Source: Pseudomonadota bacterium
GTDB taxonomy: Bacteria > Pseudomonadota > Gammaproteobacteria > Burkholderiales > REEB80
Assembly: GCA_018971485.1 (NCBI GenBank)
Contig: JAGXAQ010000006.1
Span: forward strand, 1-64,000
DNA: 64,000 bases
Direction: 5' to 3'
In this document: positions 27,032 through 34,961 of the stretch, piece after piece
Layout of the letters: each line of letters begins with the position of its first letter
Numbering within the stretch: position 1 is the first letter of the stretch
Made by a program: the position numbers and the translations under genes
Notes under the pieces: generated by a model
What the model saw: the letters and a program-made list of their open reading frames with translations, nothing else
What the model was told of the DNA's origin: nothing
Database searches by the model: none

Positions 27032-29341
27032 ATGACGAAAAAAAAATCCAAAACAAAACATACGGCTTTATCTACCACCCTACCTGACATTTTAACACGC
27101 GGCATTCAAGCACATAATGCAGGAGAACTTAATGAGGCTATCAAGGATTATGAACAAATTCTCAAAATCAATCCGAAACACATCGATGCCCTACACCTGT
27201 ACGGCCTTGCCTGCTACCAGCAGGGTGAATTTAAAAAAGCACTTGAGCTAGTAAAACGCTCCATTACAATTAATGACGCAATAGCTAATATCTACAACAC
27301 CTATGCGAGCATTCTTTTGGCCTTAAATAACCAGGATGAGGCTATAGTTGCTTTAAAACGGGCAGTACATCTGGATCCTTATCATTATTTAGCATGGAAC
27401 AATCTTGGCAATACCCAAAGGGACAAAGGAGAATACGCTGCAGCAAAGATAGCCTATGACGCCGCGTTAAAACTTAATCCATATGATCCTGAAACACTAA
27501 CCTTATCCTGCTTTATCCGGCAACATCTATGTGATTGGGAGGAACTAGACAGCCTGAGGCATCGTTTTATGACGCTTGTCCCTCAACCTGAGCACCAGCG
27601 TATTGCGCCCTTTACTGTGCTAAGTCTTGTAGCTGACCCCATCATACAAAAAAAATGGGCCAGTCATTTTGCTGCAGAAACAGCCTCTGGCCTATCCCGG
27701 CAAAAGACAACAAATGATCATCATCAACAATCAGTTAGGCAAAAAATTCATATAGGATATGTTTCGTCAGATTTCTTTAACCATGCAACCAGCTTTTTAC
27801 TGGCTGAAGTTATTGAACTACATGATCGTGAACAATTTAAGATTGTTGGTTATTCAATTGGGCCATCCATTCAAGATGAAATGCACCAAAGAATCAAATC
27901 TGCATTTGATGAATTCAGCGATTTATCTGGAAGTTCAGTCCAGAATATAGCAACAAAAATCAAAAATGATCATATTGACATCCTAATTGACCTTAAAGGC
28001 TACACTACAGGTGCGCGTCCGGGGATTTTCTGCTTGAAACCTGCACCCATTCAAATATCATGGCTTGGTTATCCTGGCACACTCGGCATGACCAGCATGG
28101 ATTACATCATCAGCGATTCTATCATTACGCCACCAGAATATGAGATTCACTTCACTGAAAAAATTATCCGATTACCTGATACCTATCAGTGTAATGACAG
28201 AAAACGAATTATCGCTAAAATACCCCAACGAAGCGAAGCAAACCTACCCGAAGGGGCATTCGTCTTCTGTGCATTTAACAACGCCTACAAAATTACCCCG
28301 GATATATTTTCAATCTGGATGCGGTTACTTCATAAAACACCTAATTCAGTACTATGGCTTCTAGATACTCATCAAGAAACAAAAAACAATCTACAAAAAA
28401 CAGCCGAAACTTCTGGAATCAACCCAAGCAGGCTAGTTTTTGCACAAAAACTCCCACAACCTGAGCATCTGGCACGAATAAAACTAGCCAATCTGTTTTT
28501 AGATACCTATCCGGTTAATGCCCATACCACTGCAAGCGATGCGCTATGGGCTGGGCTACCTCTTGTAACACTGTGCGGGACTTCCTTTGTCTCACGGGTA
28601 GCGACAAGCCTGCTCCATGCTGCCGGGTTGCCACAATTATCTACCAGGACACTGGAAGAATATGAACGCCTATGCGAAAACCTTGTCCATAATCCTGAGA
28701 CACTTCATAATATTCGAACATATCTTCACAAACAACGTTTACAACTTAACTTATTCAATACCCCGAAATTTACCCAGAACCTCGAATATGCCTACACTGA
28801 AGCCTGGAAAAGATATCTAAATGGAATAAAACCAGAATCTTTTAATATCAAAACAAAGAAGGTTTTACATATTTACTCTGAAGGAAATGCCAAACCTTAT
28901 GCCTACGCTATACCATTCAATGGATTCAATCACCAGATTCCCAGATTAAGCGCCCTCTATCCCCATTCATTTTTTGACCATGTTCTTATAACCCATATAT
29001 TAGAAAAAATTGATAATATCACCCAGTTTATTGCTGCATGCTGGGAAGTCCTGGCCCCATCCGGTAACTTAGACCTGGTCGTTGCACATGATCTTTCACA
29101 CTACGCATGGAGTCATCCGCTTAATCAACGGACATTCAATCATACCTCCCTGCAATACATTATCAAAACCTTACCAGATTATCTTCAAAACCAAATTGCA
29201 GCCACTTCGTTCCAACTCCATCTGAGTTTAGATGGGGAAAAATTAAAAAATACTGGATGCCCTCTAGATACCATCCTGCAAACTGCTCGAGCAATCGACA
29301 AAATCACATTTTCAATTACAAAAAATAATATAATTAATTAA
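27032..29341 (+). CDS. TPR protein with O-GlcNAc-transferase-type glycosyltransferase domain and extra C-terminal tail
   Basis: A 769-residue protein. The TPR repeats (about 25-180) include the unit ALHLYGLACYQQGEFKKAL and one with YLAWNNLGNTQRDKGEYAAAK. The GT41 catalytic region (about 230-590) has GYVSSDFFNHATSFLL, IDLKGYTTGARPGIFCLKPAPIQISWLGYPGT and, near 493-537, the UDP-binding run ending SRVATSLLHAAGLPQL. The last 165 residues have no counterpart in simple GT41 proteins and look like the C-terminal half of a class I methyltransferase (FDHVLITHILEKID, LAPSGNLDLVVAHD). Bacterial relatives glycosylate flagellins or adhesins. It lies next to the amyloid cluster and could modify its subunits, but this is only inferred from position. 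Confidence 0.85.
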   Translation: MTKKKSKTKHTALSTTLPDILTRGIQAHNAGELNEAIKDYEQILKINPKHIDALHLYGLACYQQGEFKKALELVKRSITINDAIANIYNTYASILLALNNQDEAIVALKRAVHLDPYHYLAWNNLGNTQRDKGEYAAAKIAYDAALKLNPYDPETLTLSCFIRQHLCDWEELDSLRHRFMTLVPQPEHQRIAPFTVLSLVADPIIQKKWASHFAAETASGLSRQKTTNDHHQQSVRQKIHIGYVSSDFFNHATSFLLAEVIELHDREQFKIVGYSIGPSIQDEMHQRIKSAFDEFSDLSGSSVQNIATKIKNDHIDILIDLKGYTTGARPGIFCLKPAPIQISWLGYPGTLGMTSMDYIISDSIITPPEYEIHFTEKIIRLPDTYQCNDRKRIIAKIPQRSEANLPEGAFVFCAFNNAYKITPDIFSIWMRLLHKTPNSVLWLLDTHQETKNNLQKTAETSGINPSRLVFAQKLPQPEHLARIKLANLFLDTYPVNAHTTASDALWAGLPLVTLCGTSFVSRVATSLLHAAGLPQLSTRTLEEYERLCENLVHNPETLHNIRTYLHKQRLQLNLFNTPKFTQNLEYAYTEAWKRYLNGIKPESFNIKTKKVLHIYSEGNAKPYAYAIPFNGFNHQIPRLSALYPHSFFDHVLITHILEKIDNITQFIAACWEVLAPSGNLDLVVAHDLSHYAWSHPLNQRTFNHTSLQYIIKTLPDYLQNQIAATSFQLHLSLDGEKLKNTGCPLDTILQTARAIDKITFSITKNNIIN

Positions 29342-29415
29342 TATATTAATAACTAATTTTAAATAAAAAGATTAATTTAGTAAAATAATTCAACGATACC
29401 ATGCATTTCTTCATC

Positions 29416-29444
29416 AAAAGATTAATTTTTAAAATTAATCTTTT
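29416..29444 (+). terminator. Long AT-rich hairpin terminator after the OGT-like gene
   Basis: AAAAGATTAATTTT and AAAATTAATCTTTT are exact complements (14 bp) with one T between them, about 75 bases after the stop. The 3' arm ends in TTTT and then GTTTT follows. As RNA it is weak because it is all A/U-rich, but its exact symmetry also allows a bidirectional terminator or protein site. Confidence 0.55.
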
Positions 29445-29594
29445 GTTTTACCTATTGATTTTTTATTTAAAAAGCCAGATTATAAAAAAGCCCATATAAA
29501 CTTTAGAACATGAATTGAATTTATTTAACTTCGAACCTGCTTCTTGAAAAACATAACAATTAATTTATCTTAACCATAGTACTTATCAAGTTTC

Positions 29595-29610
29595 GGTTTC
29601 ATGCTGAACC
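29595..29610. promoter_or_regulatory. Imperfect palindrome upstream of the sigma-54 activator gene
   Basis: GGTTTCATGCTGAACC is a near-palindrome about 80 bases before the activator start. It shares GTTTCAT-n-CT-GAA with the palindrome at 31195-31210 in front of the amyloid operon. The two may be binding sites of the same activator, but with only two copies this is speculative. Confidence 0.25.
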
Positions 29611-29691
29611 AGGTTAATAACACAACAACAAATAACATAAATCTTGTGTTATTACACACCAAATAAATCGGCCAAGAAAGAGGTGATTAAG

Positions 29692-31047
29692 ATGAGCCCC
29701 AGAAATCTACTACTCATTCCACTACTTGACACGCCATTAGGCTTTCTCGAAACCCCACCCTTTTATCCTGACTGGAAAGCCTCAATATGTAAAGAACCGG
29801 ATGAGGCTATCATTCATGTTTCAAACGGGCATTTTCTTGTCGGAATTCTAAGTCTTGACCAGGCTCCTGAAAAAATCGAAATAGCTCATCGGCTTATTGA
29901 CCATGCTCCATTAATGGAATGGATAGCACTTATCCCAGCCATGCCTGAGTACTCTGATAAATTCAATTACCTTCTGGTAAATCATTTTAATGATTTCCAT
30001 ACCCTCCCGGCAAACCCTCCGTTATTGGTTCAAACATTAGGCCACGCGTGGGGAAAAGCACAACTCAAAAATGCACACCCCATTCAATCTACCGAGACAA
30101 TGGCAAACCAGGAAATGGTTGGAACCAGTCCAGCAATGCTAACGGTTTTTAAAAATATTAGAAAAATTGCAGGTGTTGATGCGCCTTTATTAATTGATGG
30201 AGAATCCGGAACGGGAAAAGAATTGGCTGCCCTTGCTATTCATGAACGTTCAACCAGAAAAAAAGGGCCTTTTATTGCAGTTAATTGCGGCTCTATCCCA
30301 ACCAATCTTATCCACTCAGAACTATTTGGACATGAAAAAGGGGCTTTTACCGGAGCACATCAGCGAAAAATCGGATATATTGAATCTGCGAGTGATGGCA
30401 CTATTTTTCTCGATGAAATCGGAGATTTACCCCTCGATCAGCAAACCAGCTTGCTCCGTTTTCTTCAGGAAAAAACCATTACTCCAGTTGGATCAAGCAA
30501 ATCCATCACTATTGATGCACGAGTGATTGCCGCAAGCCACGTTAATCTTGAAGATGCCGTAAAAAAAGGAACCTTCAGGGAAGATCTCTATTACAGATTA
30601 AATGTGCTCTATTTAAAAATGCCAGCTCTACGAGAACGTACCGGCGACATTGAGTTATTGAGCAAATATTTTTTTAAACATTTTCAAAACGAAAAACGAG
30701 AGCAAATCACAGGATTCTCCCAACGAGCTATGGCCGTCATGAATGCGTATCCCTGGCCTGGAAATGTTAGGGAACTCATCAACCGGATCCGCCGTTCTCT
30801 AGTCATGTGTGATGCGCGTCTCATTGAAGCAAAAGATCTGGGTTTGGATAGAAGAGGAGGGTTGCGTCACACCCAAAGTTTGGATGATGTGCGAAACAAG
30901 GCAGAAAAGCTGGCAATTACTTCAGCATTAGCCAGAAGTCGTTACAATCTTTCATTGGCAGCCCAGGATCTGCAAATCTCGCGTATTACACTGTACCGGT
31001 TGATTGAGAAACATCAGATAGATAATAACCCAACCCCACAAAATTAA
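29692..31047 (+). CDS. Sigma-54-dependent transcriptional activator, VpsR-like
   Basis: A 451-residue activator. The N-terminal part (about 1-130) contains VGILSLDQAPEKIE, LMEWIALIP and FHTLPANPPLLVQTLGHAWG, the pattern of VpsR-type domains, without a proper phosphoacceptor pocket. The AAA+ domain has Walker A GESGTGKE at 170-177, the sigma-54 contact loop GAFTGA at 217-222, FLDEIGDL (Walker B) and RLNVLYLKMPALRER. A Fis-type helix-turn-helix closes the protein (LSLAAQDLQISRITLYRLIEKH). VpsR in Vibrio responds to c-di-GMP and controls biofilm matrix. The intact GAFTGA and the adjacent sigma-54 promoter make this the likely activator of the amyloid operon. ATG 29692 has AGAGGTG upstream; the TTG at 29644 does not. 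Confidence 0.9.
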   Translation: MSPRNLLLIPLLDTPLGFLETPPFYPDWKASICKEPDEAIIHVSNGHFLVGILSLDQAPEKIEIAHRLIDHAPLMEWIALIPAMPEYSDKFNYLLVNHFNDFHTLPANPPLLVQTLGHAWGKAQLKNAHPIQSTETMANQEMVGTSPAMLTVFKNIRKIAGVDAPLLIDGESGTGKELAALAIHERSTRKKGPFIAVNCGSIPTNLIHSELFGHEKGAFTGAHQRKIGYIESASDGTIFLDEIGDLPLDQQTSLLRFLQEKTITPVGSSKSITIDARVIAASHVNLEDAVKKGTFREDLYYRLNVLYLKMPALRERTGDIELLSKYFFKHFQNEKREQITGFSQRAMAVMNAYPWPGNVRELINRIRRSLVMCDARLIEAKDLGLDRRGGLRHTQSLDDVRNKAEKLAITSALARSRYNLSLAAQDLQISRITLYRLIEKHQIDNNPTPQN

Positions 31048-31194
31048 GTTGGCCCGTTATTCAAACCAGTCTCATCAATTACATTCCATAAATTTTCAGC
31101 CTGTTACAAATAGCAAAAAAACTAAATTAGTTTATTTTAATCAAAATATTAATCCATAGATATTCTTCCAAAACCACTACTTTAGTATTTTTAT

Positions 31195-31210
31195 GTTTCA
31201 TTCTTGAAAC
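31195..31210. promoter_or_regulatory. Palindrome about 160 bases upstream of the sigma-54 promoter
   Basis: GTTTCA and TGAAAC are exact complements around TTCT. The distance of about 160 bases to the -24 element suits an upstream activator site. A related sequence lies before the activator gene. It is a candidate only. The surrounding gap (31048-31408) is very AT-rich, which would help DNA bending. Confidence 0.3.
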
Positions 31211-31367
31211 AACTACCTGCAAACCTTTATGGAGCTTTAGTTCCCAGCCATTTTCATTGGCATGTCTCATCAATTCAACTCTTTTCTACTCACTCCAGAT
31301 TAAATTAATCCCCTATTTTTTTATAAAAAATTACATTTAATTATTATTAATCAATAAGTTATATAAA

Positions 31368-31384
31368 TTGGCACGGCTATTGCT
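31368..31384 (+). promoter_or_regulatory. Sigma-54 (-24/-12) promoter of the amyloid operon
   Basis: TGGCACG at 31369-31375, four spacer bases and TTGCT at 31380-31384 match the sigma-54 consensus TGGCACG-N4-TTGCW exactly. The GG and GC are 12 bases apart as required. Transcription should start near 31394-31395, only about 15 bases before the ATG at 31409, leaving GGAG (31398-31401) as the ribosome-binding site at the very start of the message. Confidence 0.88.
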
Positions 31385-31408
31385 TTTAGTTAGGCCCGGA
31401 GATTAAGG

Positions 31409-31753
31409 ATGCTTAGAATGGCACCTCATAATATAAGAGCGCGACTGCACATGAAACTGAGCCAAGTGACAACACTTCTAGTTCTGACTTGTGCAGTCGC
31501 CATTCCGGCCCAGGCTGCTATTAACAGCCATACAGGCTTAAGTTCAGAACCTATCAGCGATAAGAATCTACAAAAAGTAACTGGTAGAGGTATCAGCATA
31601 GACTTTTCAACTGAACCAGCCCATCCAGTCGTATTACTTTGGGATGAATTAGGCCATACCAATTCAACACATCATTCTATCGAACTTAAGACTGGTAATG
31701 ACAACAGCCAAACTCAGGAACTCATTTTATCGCAACCAGGAGGCTCAAAATGA
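31409..31753 (+). CDS. Small exported protein, first gene of the Fap-type operon (FapA-like)
   Basis: A 114-residue protein whose signal peptide (about 15-36, ending AQA) is preceded by a short basic stretch. The mature part carries SDKNLQKVTGRG near 49-60, which resembles the Gly-Gly-type leaders cut by C39 peptidases; a C39 peptidase gene (fapD) is in this operon. In Pseudomonas FapA is a small periplasmic protein that balances FapB and FapC. Sequence identity to FapA cannot be shown by eye, so the assignment rests on size, export and position. GGAG lies seven bases before the ATG. It overlaps the next gene (ATGA). Confidence 0.55.
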   Translation: MLRMAPHNIRARLHMKLSQVTTLLVLTCAVAIPAQAAINSHTGLSSEPISDKNLQKVTGRGISIDFSTEPAHPVVLLWDELGHTNSTHHSIELKTGNDNSQTQELILSQPGGSK

Positions 31754-32559
31754 GCTGGACAATAAGATATTTATACAGATCTTTTTTCCTGCTGCGCCAA
31801 CTGGGCAACGAGGATACAACCCTAATAACTGCACCGGGCAGAAAAATAAGAACAGATAACATAACGGATTTTAAGCGCACACAGATAAAGTTTAACCTTG
31901 GTTTGTACACACTGTTTCAGAATCCATCGCGCTTCAAACTGGCTATTCATGTTTTACCCAGCCTGGTTTTTATCCCCCTTCTAGCTGGTGCTGTCAGTTA
32001 TCCTGTGCAAGCGGATGAAGTATTTCCATATTTACCCTTCAGCACCAACAGTGTGCTCATCAACAATGATCTGAACAATGTTCATGGTGCCATTACAATT
32101 AACGAAGCTGCAGGGTATGGCAACCAGCAGGCTAATTTAGGTGCAATTAGTCTCGGCAACACTGCACTATCCCAAACGAGTTGGCAGCCTTCAAATAATC
32201 TGGCGTCCAGTATTGAACAGCAAGAATCGAATATATGGATTGGTCAATCCTTTCAGAACAGCAGTGGCTGGATTGCCATTAACCAGGCAGCTGGAGCATC
32301 AAATCAGCAGGGAAATGCCATTAACCTGAGTAGTGGAGCAACGGCAATTGCTATAAGCGACACTTTACTCGCCATGAATTCACCACATGAAACAGAATCG
32401 GTTGTGAATGATGGCTCAAATGCATCGAAAATTACCATAGGCATGGATCATGCCGCTTTCGAAAACACGCATGGAGTCGTTCAAATCAACCAGGCAGGAG
32501 GAACGGGCAACAGCTCGTTTAACCATTTCAGTCTTACCATTTCGGATGAGGCGAAATGA
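31750..32559 (+). CDS. fapB: Amyloid repeat protein, FapB-like
   Basis: A 269-residue protein with three imperfect repeats at about 107-134, 167-194 and 237-263. They have the form HGAITINEAAGYGNQQAN, SGWIAINQAAGASNQQGN and HGVVQINQAGGTGN, the strand-turn-strand pattern of Fap amyloid subunits. FapB is the minor subunit that nucleates FapC fibres. The protein has an unusual N-terminus: about 60 residues precede the hydrophobic export signal (63-88, ending QADE). No closer start with a ribosome-binding site exists, and ATG 31750 overlaps the previous stop (ATGA), suggesting coupled translation. No C-terminal CxxC is present. Confidence 0.8.
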   Translation: MSWTIRYLYRSFFLLRQLGNEDTTLITAPGRKIRTDNITDFKRTQIKFNLGLYTLFQNPSRFKLAIHVLPSLVFIPLLAGAVSYPVQADEVFPYLPFSTNSVLINNDLNNVHGAITINEAAGYGNQQANLGAISLGNTALSQTSWQPSNNLASSIEQQESNIWIGQSFQNSSGWIAINQAAGASNQQGNAINLSSGATAIAISDTLLAMNSPHETESVVNDGSNASKITIGMDHAAFENTHGVVQINQAGGTGNSSFNHFSLTISDEAK

Positions 32560-32587
32560 CATGATTAACCACCAATCGGAGGAACTG

Positions 32588-33412
32588 ATGAAAACGATCT
32601 ATAAATTATCCCCGCTGGCGATTGCCATTGTCGCCCTGGGAATTTCATTGCCAGCTTTAGCTCATGGAGAAGACGATGGGGGTGGCGCACACATTACAAA
32701 CCATACCCACACATCTTACGATATGGACGTAGATGGCCACATTAAGGTGAAAGGCTTTGTAGAAGTAAAAAGTGCAGCCAATGCCACCGTGAATAATGAG
32801 CAGGAAAATGGGGGCAACACTGTATCCAATGACGACTTCAGCAAAAACAAGGCAACTGCTGGTTCTGGAAACCTTGAAGATACAAATGGCAACATTGGCG
32901 TCAATATCAGCAATGGTGCAGGCAACCAGCAAAATAATTCTACCGCCATTTCTGCTGCTTCTGTAAATGTCACGTCTGGTGATGCAGATTCTGGTGGATC
33001 AGCCGATAGCCAGGTATTTTCAAGTCAGGAGAATGGTGAAAATGTGGTTTATAACCACCCTGGAACCAGAAACACTGCCACACTAGGTTCGGACAATCTT
33101 GAAGATGCCAGTGGCAATATTGGAGTCAATATCGCAAATGGCGCTGGTAACCAACAGGCAAATACCCTTGCTGTTTCGAGTGTGCAGAACTCAGTTCTTG
33201 CAAATGCTTCTGTCAGCTCAAACCAACATAACGGCGGAAATTTTGTTGATAACGATAGCTTCTGGTGTACCAAAGTTGTTAACAAGGCGACCCTGGGTAG
33301 CAACAACCTTGAAGGTGCCAGTGGCAATATTGGCGTAAATATAGCCAATGGCGTTGGAAACCAACAAATGAATGGTCTTTCAATTGCTTCAGTAACAACA
33401 ACATCGCCTTAA
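32588..33412 (+). CDS. fapC: Major amyloid subunit, FapC-like
   Basis: A 274-residue exported protein. The signal peptide ends at LPALA (about residue 25). Three strongly conserved repeats follow at about 88-124, 163-199 and 233-269, each built as NKATLGSxNLExASGNIGV then NIANGAGNQQxN. They are separated by Gly/Asn/Gln-rich linkers of 38 and 33 residues that contain ENGGN-type motifs. This matches the FapC repeat. It lacks the C-terminal CxxC known in Pseudomonas and has a lone Cys227 in the second linker. GGAGGAA directly before ATG 32588 decides the start; the frame extends further upstream without support. High expression is likely. Confidence 0.88.
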   Translation: MKTIYKLSPLAIAIVALGISLPALAHGEDDGGGAHITNHTHTSYDMDVDGHIKVKGFVEVKSAANATVNNEQENGGNTVSNDDFSKNKATAGSGNLEDTNGNIGVNISNGAGNQQNNSTAISAASVNVTSGDADSGGSADSQVFSSQENGENVVYNHPGTRNTATLGSDNLEDASGNIGVNIANGAGNQQANTLAVSSVQNSVLANASVSSNQHNGGNFVDNDSFWCTKVVNKATLGSNNLEGASGNIGVNIANGVGNQQMNGLSIASVTTTSP

Positions 33413-33427
33413 TTAAGGCAGTACCAG

Positions 33428-33459
33428 ATGCTGCTCGGTGTCCATAAACCGAGCAGCAT
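33428..33459 (+). terminator. Strong hairpin between fapC and fapD
   Basis: ATGCTGCTCGGT and ACCGAGCAGCAT pair over 12 bp around an eight-base loop, then TTATTAAATTT follows. It sits 16 bases after fapC and before fapD. Partial termination or mRNA protection here would give much more subunit than export machinery. Confidence 0.82.
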
Positions 33460-33483
33460 TTATTAAATTTCAGGAGTTACGCT

Positions 33484-34176
33484 ATGCGCCTGACAATAAT
33501 GGCTATGGTATTGACAGCGTTACTGCTGCAGAGCAAGACACAGGCCAACACAATGGAATTTGGCAATATTTTGCATAATGGTGGTCTTATTAACAAATCA
33601 GTAACCAGCATGCAAGGCATGCACTTTACCAATATGGTCAGACAGCATACCGACTTCAGTTGTGGTGCAGCTGCCATGGCAACCATACTTAAATATGGCT
33701 ATGGATTAAATGTAACCGAGGAAGAAATCATTCGCGGTATGCTTCTCGTAAGTAACGTAAAGATAGTTTCCCAACGCGGTTTTTCTATGCTGGACATGAA
33801 ACACTACGCTGAAACAATTGATTTAAAAGGAAAGGGGTACGAAATCAACTACCCCATGCTACTCAGGTTGAAAATACCTGTCATTGTATTGCTCGACATG
33901 CGGGGCTATAAACATTTCGTCGTATTATCAAAAGCAACACCCAATTCAGTCTATCTTGCTGATCCTGCCCTCGGGCATCGCATTATCTCCAAAGACGAAT
34001 TCAACAAAGAATGGAATCATATTATTTTTGCGGTTGTTGGGCCAGGTTTTGAACACAGTTCCACATTGCTTCATCCTCCCCAACCCCTATCCGCTCGAAA
34101 AAGCTATGCCCAGATACGTTCACTAACAGACACACAACTTTTGGAGTTTGGTTTTGCCTACAAGGATTACTTTTAA
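33484..34176 (+). CDS. fapD: C39-family cysteine peptidase, FapD-like
   Basis: A 230-residue exported peptidase. After a signal peptide (about 1-21) the C39 core has the catalytic Cys60 (DFSCGAAAMATI), His144 (GYKHFVVL) and Asp160 (YLADPALG). C39 peptidases usually cleave bacteriocin leaders after Gly-Gly. In the Fap system FapD is needed for amyloid export and may process other Fap proteins. Leader-like sequences occur in the FapA- and FapE-like proteins of this operon. The ATG has CAGGAG at a good distance. Confidence 0.9.
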   Translation: MRLTIMAMVLTALLLQSKTQANTMEFGNILHNGGLINKSVTSMQGMHFTNMVRQHTDFSCGAAAMATILKYGYGLNVTEEEIIRGMLLVSNVKIVSQRGFSMLDMKHYAETIDLKGKGYEINYPMLLRLKIPVIVLLDMRGYKHFVVLSKATPNSVYLADPALGHRIISKDEFNKEWNHIIFAVVGPGFEHSSTLLHPPQPLSARKSYAQIRSLTDTQLLEFGFAYKDYF

Positions 34177-34200
34177 ATCCCCTGGCACTAGGAGATGATC

Positions 34201-34941
34201 ATGAAAGCCCTACGCACCAAACAATGCCTGCTGTATTCGATTACCATTCTCAGCATGGCCCTGATACCAGGCTATGCTCATGCAGAACTGACGCCAATCA
34301 GTGGACTTAAAATCGCTGAATTACCAGATTCAGTGCTAAGTAATATTCGAGGTAAGTATGTCGCTGATAACTCAATCATGTATTTTGGAGTATCAATGCT
34401 AACAAACTGGCAAAACGGCAATCTTAATATTAGCGCTGGAATCAAATTGTCTGTAAACGCACAACTGCAGCCAACACTCACAATCATTACTGCCGACAAC
34501 AAAGGGCTAGCCCAAACAGTCGGGAGCAACCAAGTATCAATCACAGGTACCGGCCTAGGGCAAATTGCTGGGGCAGGCCAGTTAATCCAAATCGGGGGCA
34601 ATGGCAACAGTGTCACCAATAACATCAATATGGATCTCAACAATAACGTTACTAATAATACAGCATTAAATTCAATACAGCCTGGCACCCACATAATTCA
34701 GTTAACAGGGGCCACTGCTACTGTATCAGTACTTAATGATAACCTGATGCTCGGAGTAAACGTACCTAATCAAGGAACCGTAATTCAACAAATATCTCCT
34801 GGAAGTGTTACCCAGTCAGCTCAGATTGGGGGGGATTTCAATCAAATCGGAAACAGCATAAACATTGAAGCATCCATGCAACCTCAAACCATAACTACAA
34901 TAGGGCAGCAGGTTTTAGGCAGCTTACGAGCGCTGAACTAA
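34201..34941 (+). CDS. fapE: FapE-like secreted protein
   Basis: A 246-residue exported protein. After the signal peptide (ending AHA) comes LPDSVLSNIRGKYVADNSIMYFGVSMLTNWQ, the beginning characteristic of FapE-type proteins (L.D..L...RG.YV...I..FGV.M...WQ). The rest is rich in Asn, Gln, Gly and Thr with repeats such as GNQ/GNGNS and IQQISPG, consistent with a beta-rich minor fibre component. The LSNIRGK element resembles a C39 cleavage leader. ATG 34201 is preferred over 34195 because GGAG ends directly before the latter and is six bases from the former. Confidence 0.75.
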   Translation: MKALRTKQCLLYSITILSMALIPGYAHAELTPISGLKIAELPDSVLSNIRGKYVADNSIMYFGVSMLTNWQNGNLNISAGIKLSVNAQLQPTLTIITADNKGLAQTVGSNQVSITGTGLGQIAGAGQLIQIGGNGNSVTNNINMDLNNNVTNNTALNSIQPGTHIIQLTGATATVSVLNDNLMLGVNVPNQGTVIQQISPGSVTQSAQIGGDFNQIGNSINIEASMQPQTITTIGQQVLGSLRALN

Positions 34942-34961
34942 ACATATTTCAGGATATACCC

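Noticed and set aside
33049-33348. 99-codon minus-strand frame across fapC
   Set aside because: Antisense shadow of the repeat region without ribosome-binding site.
32840-33360. Regularly spaced DNA repeats that might suggest a CRISPR-like array
   Set aside because: They are coding repeats of the FapC-like protein in frame, with diverged third positions and unequal spacing.
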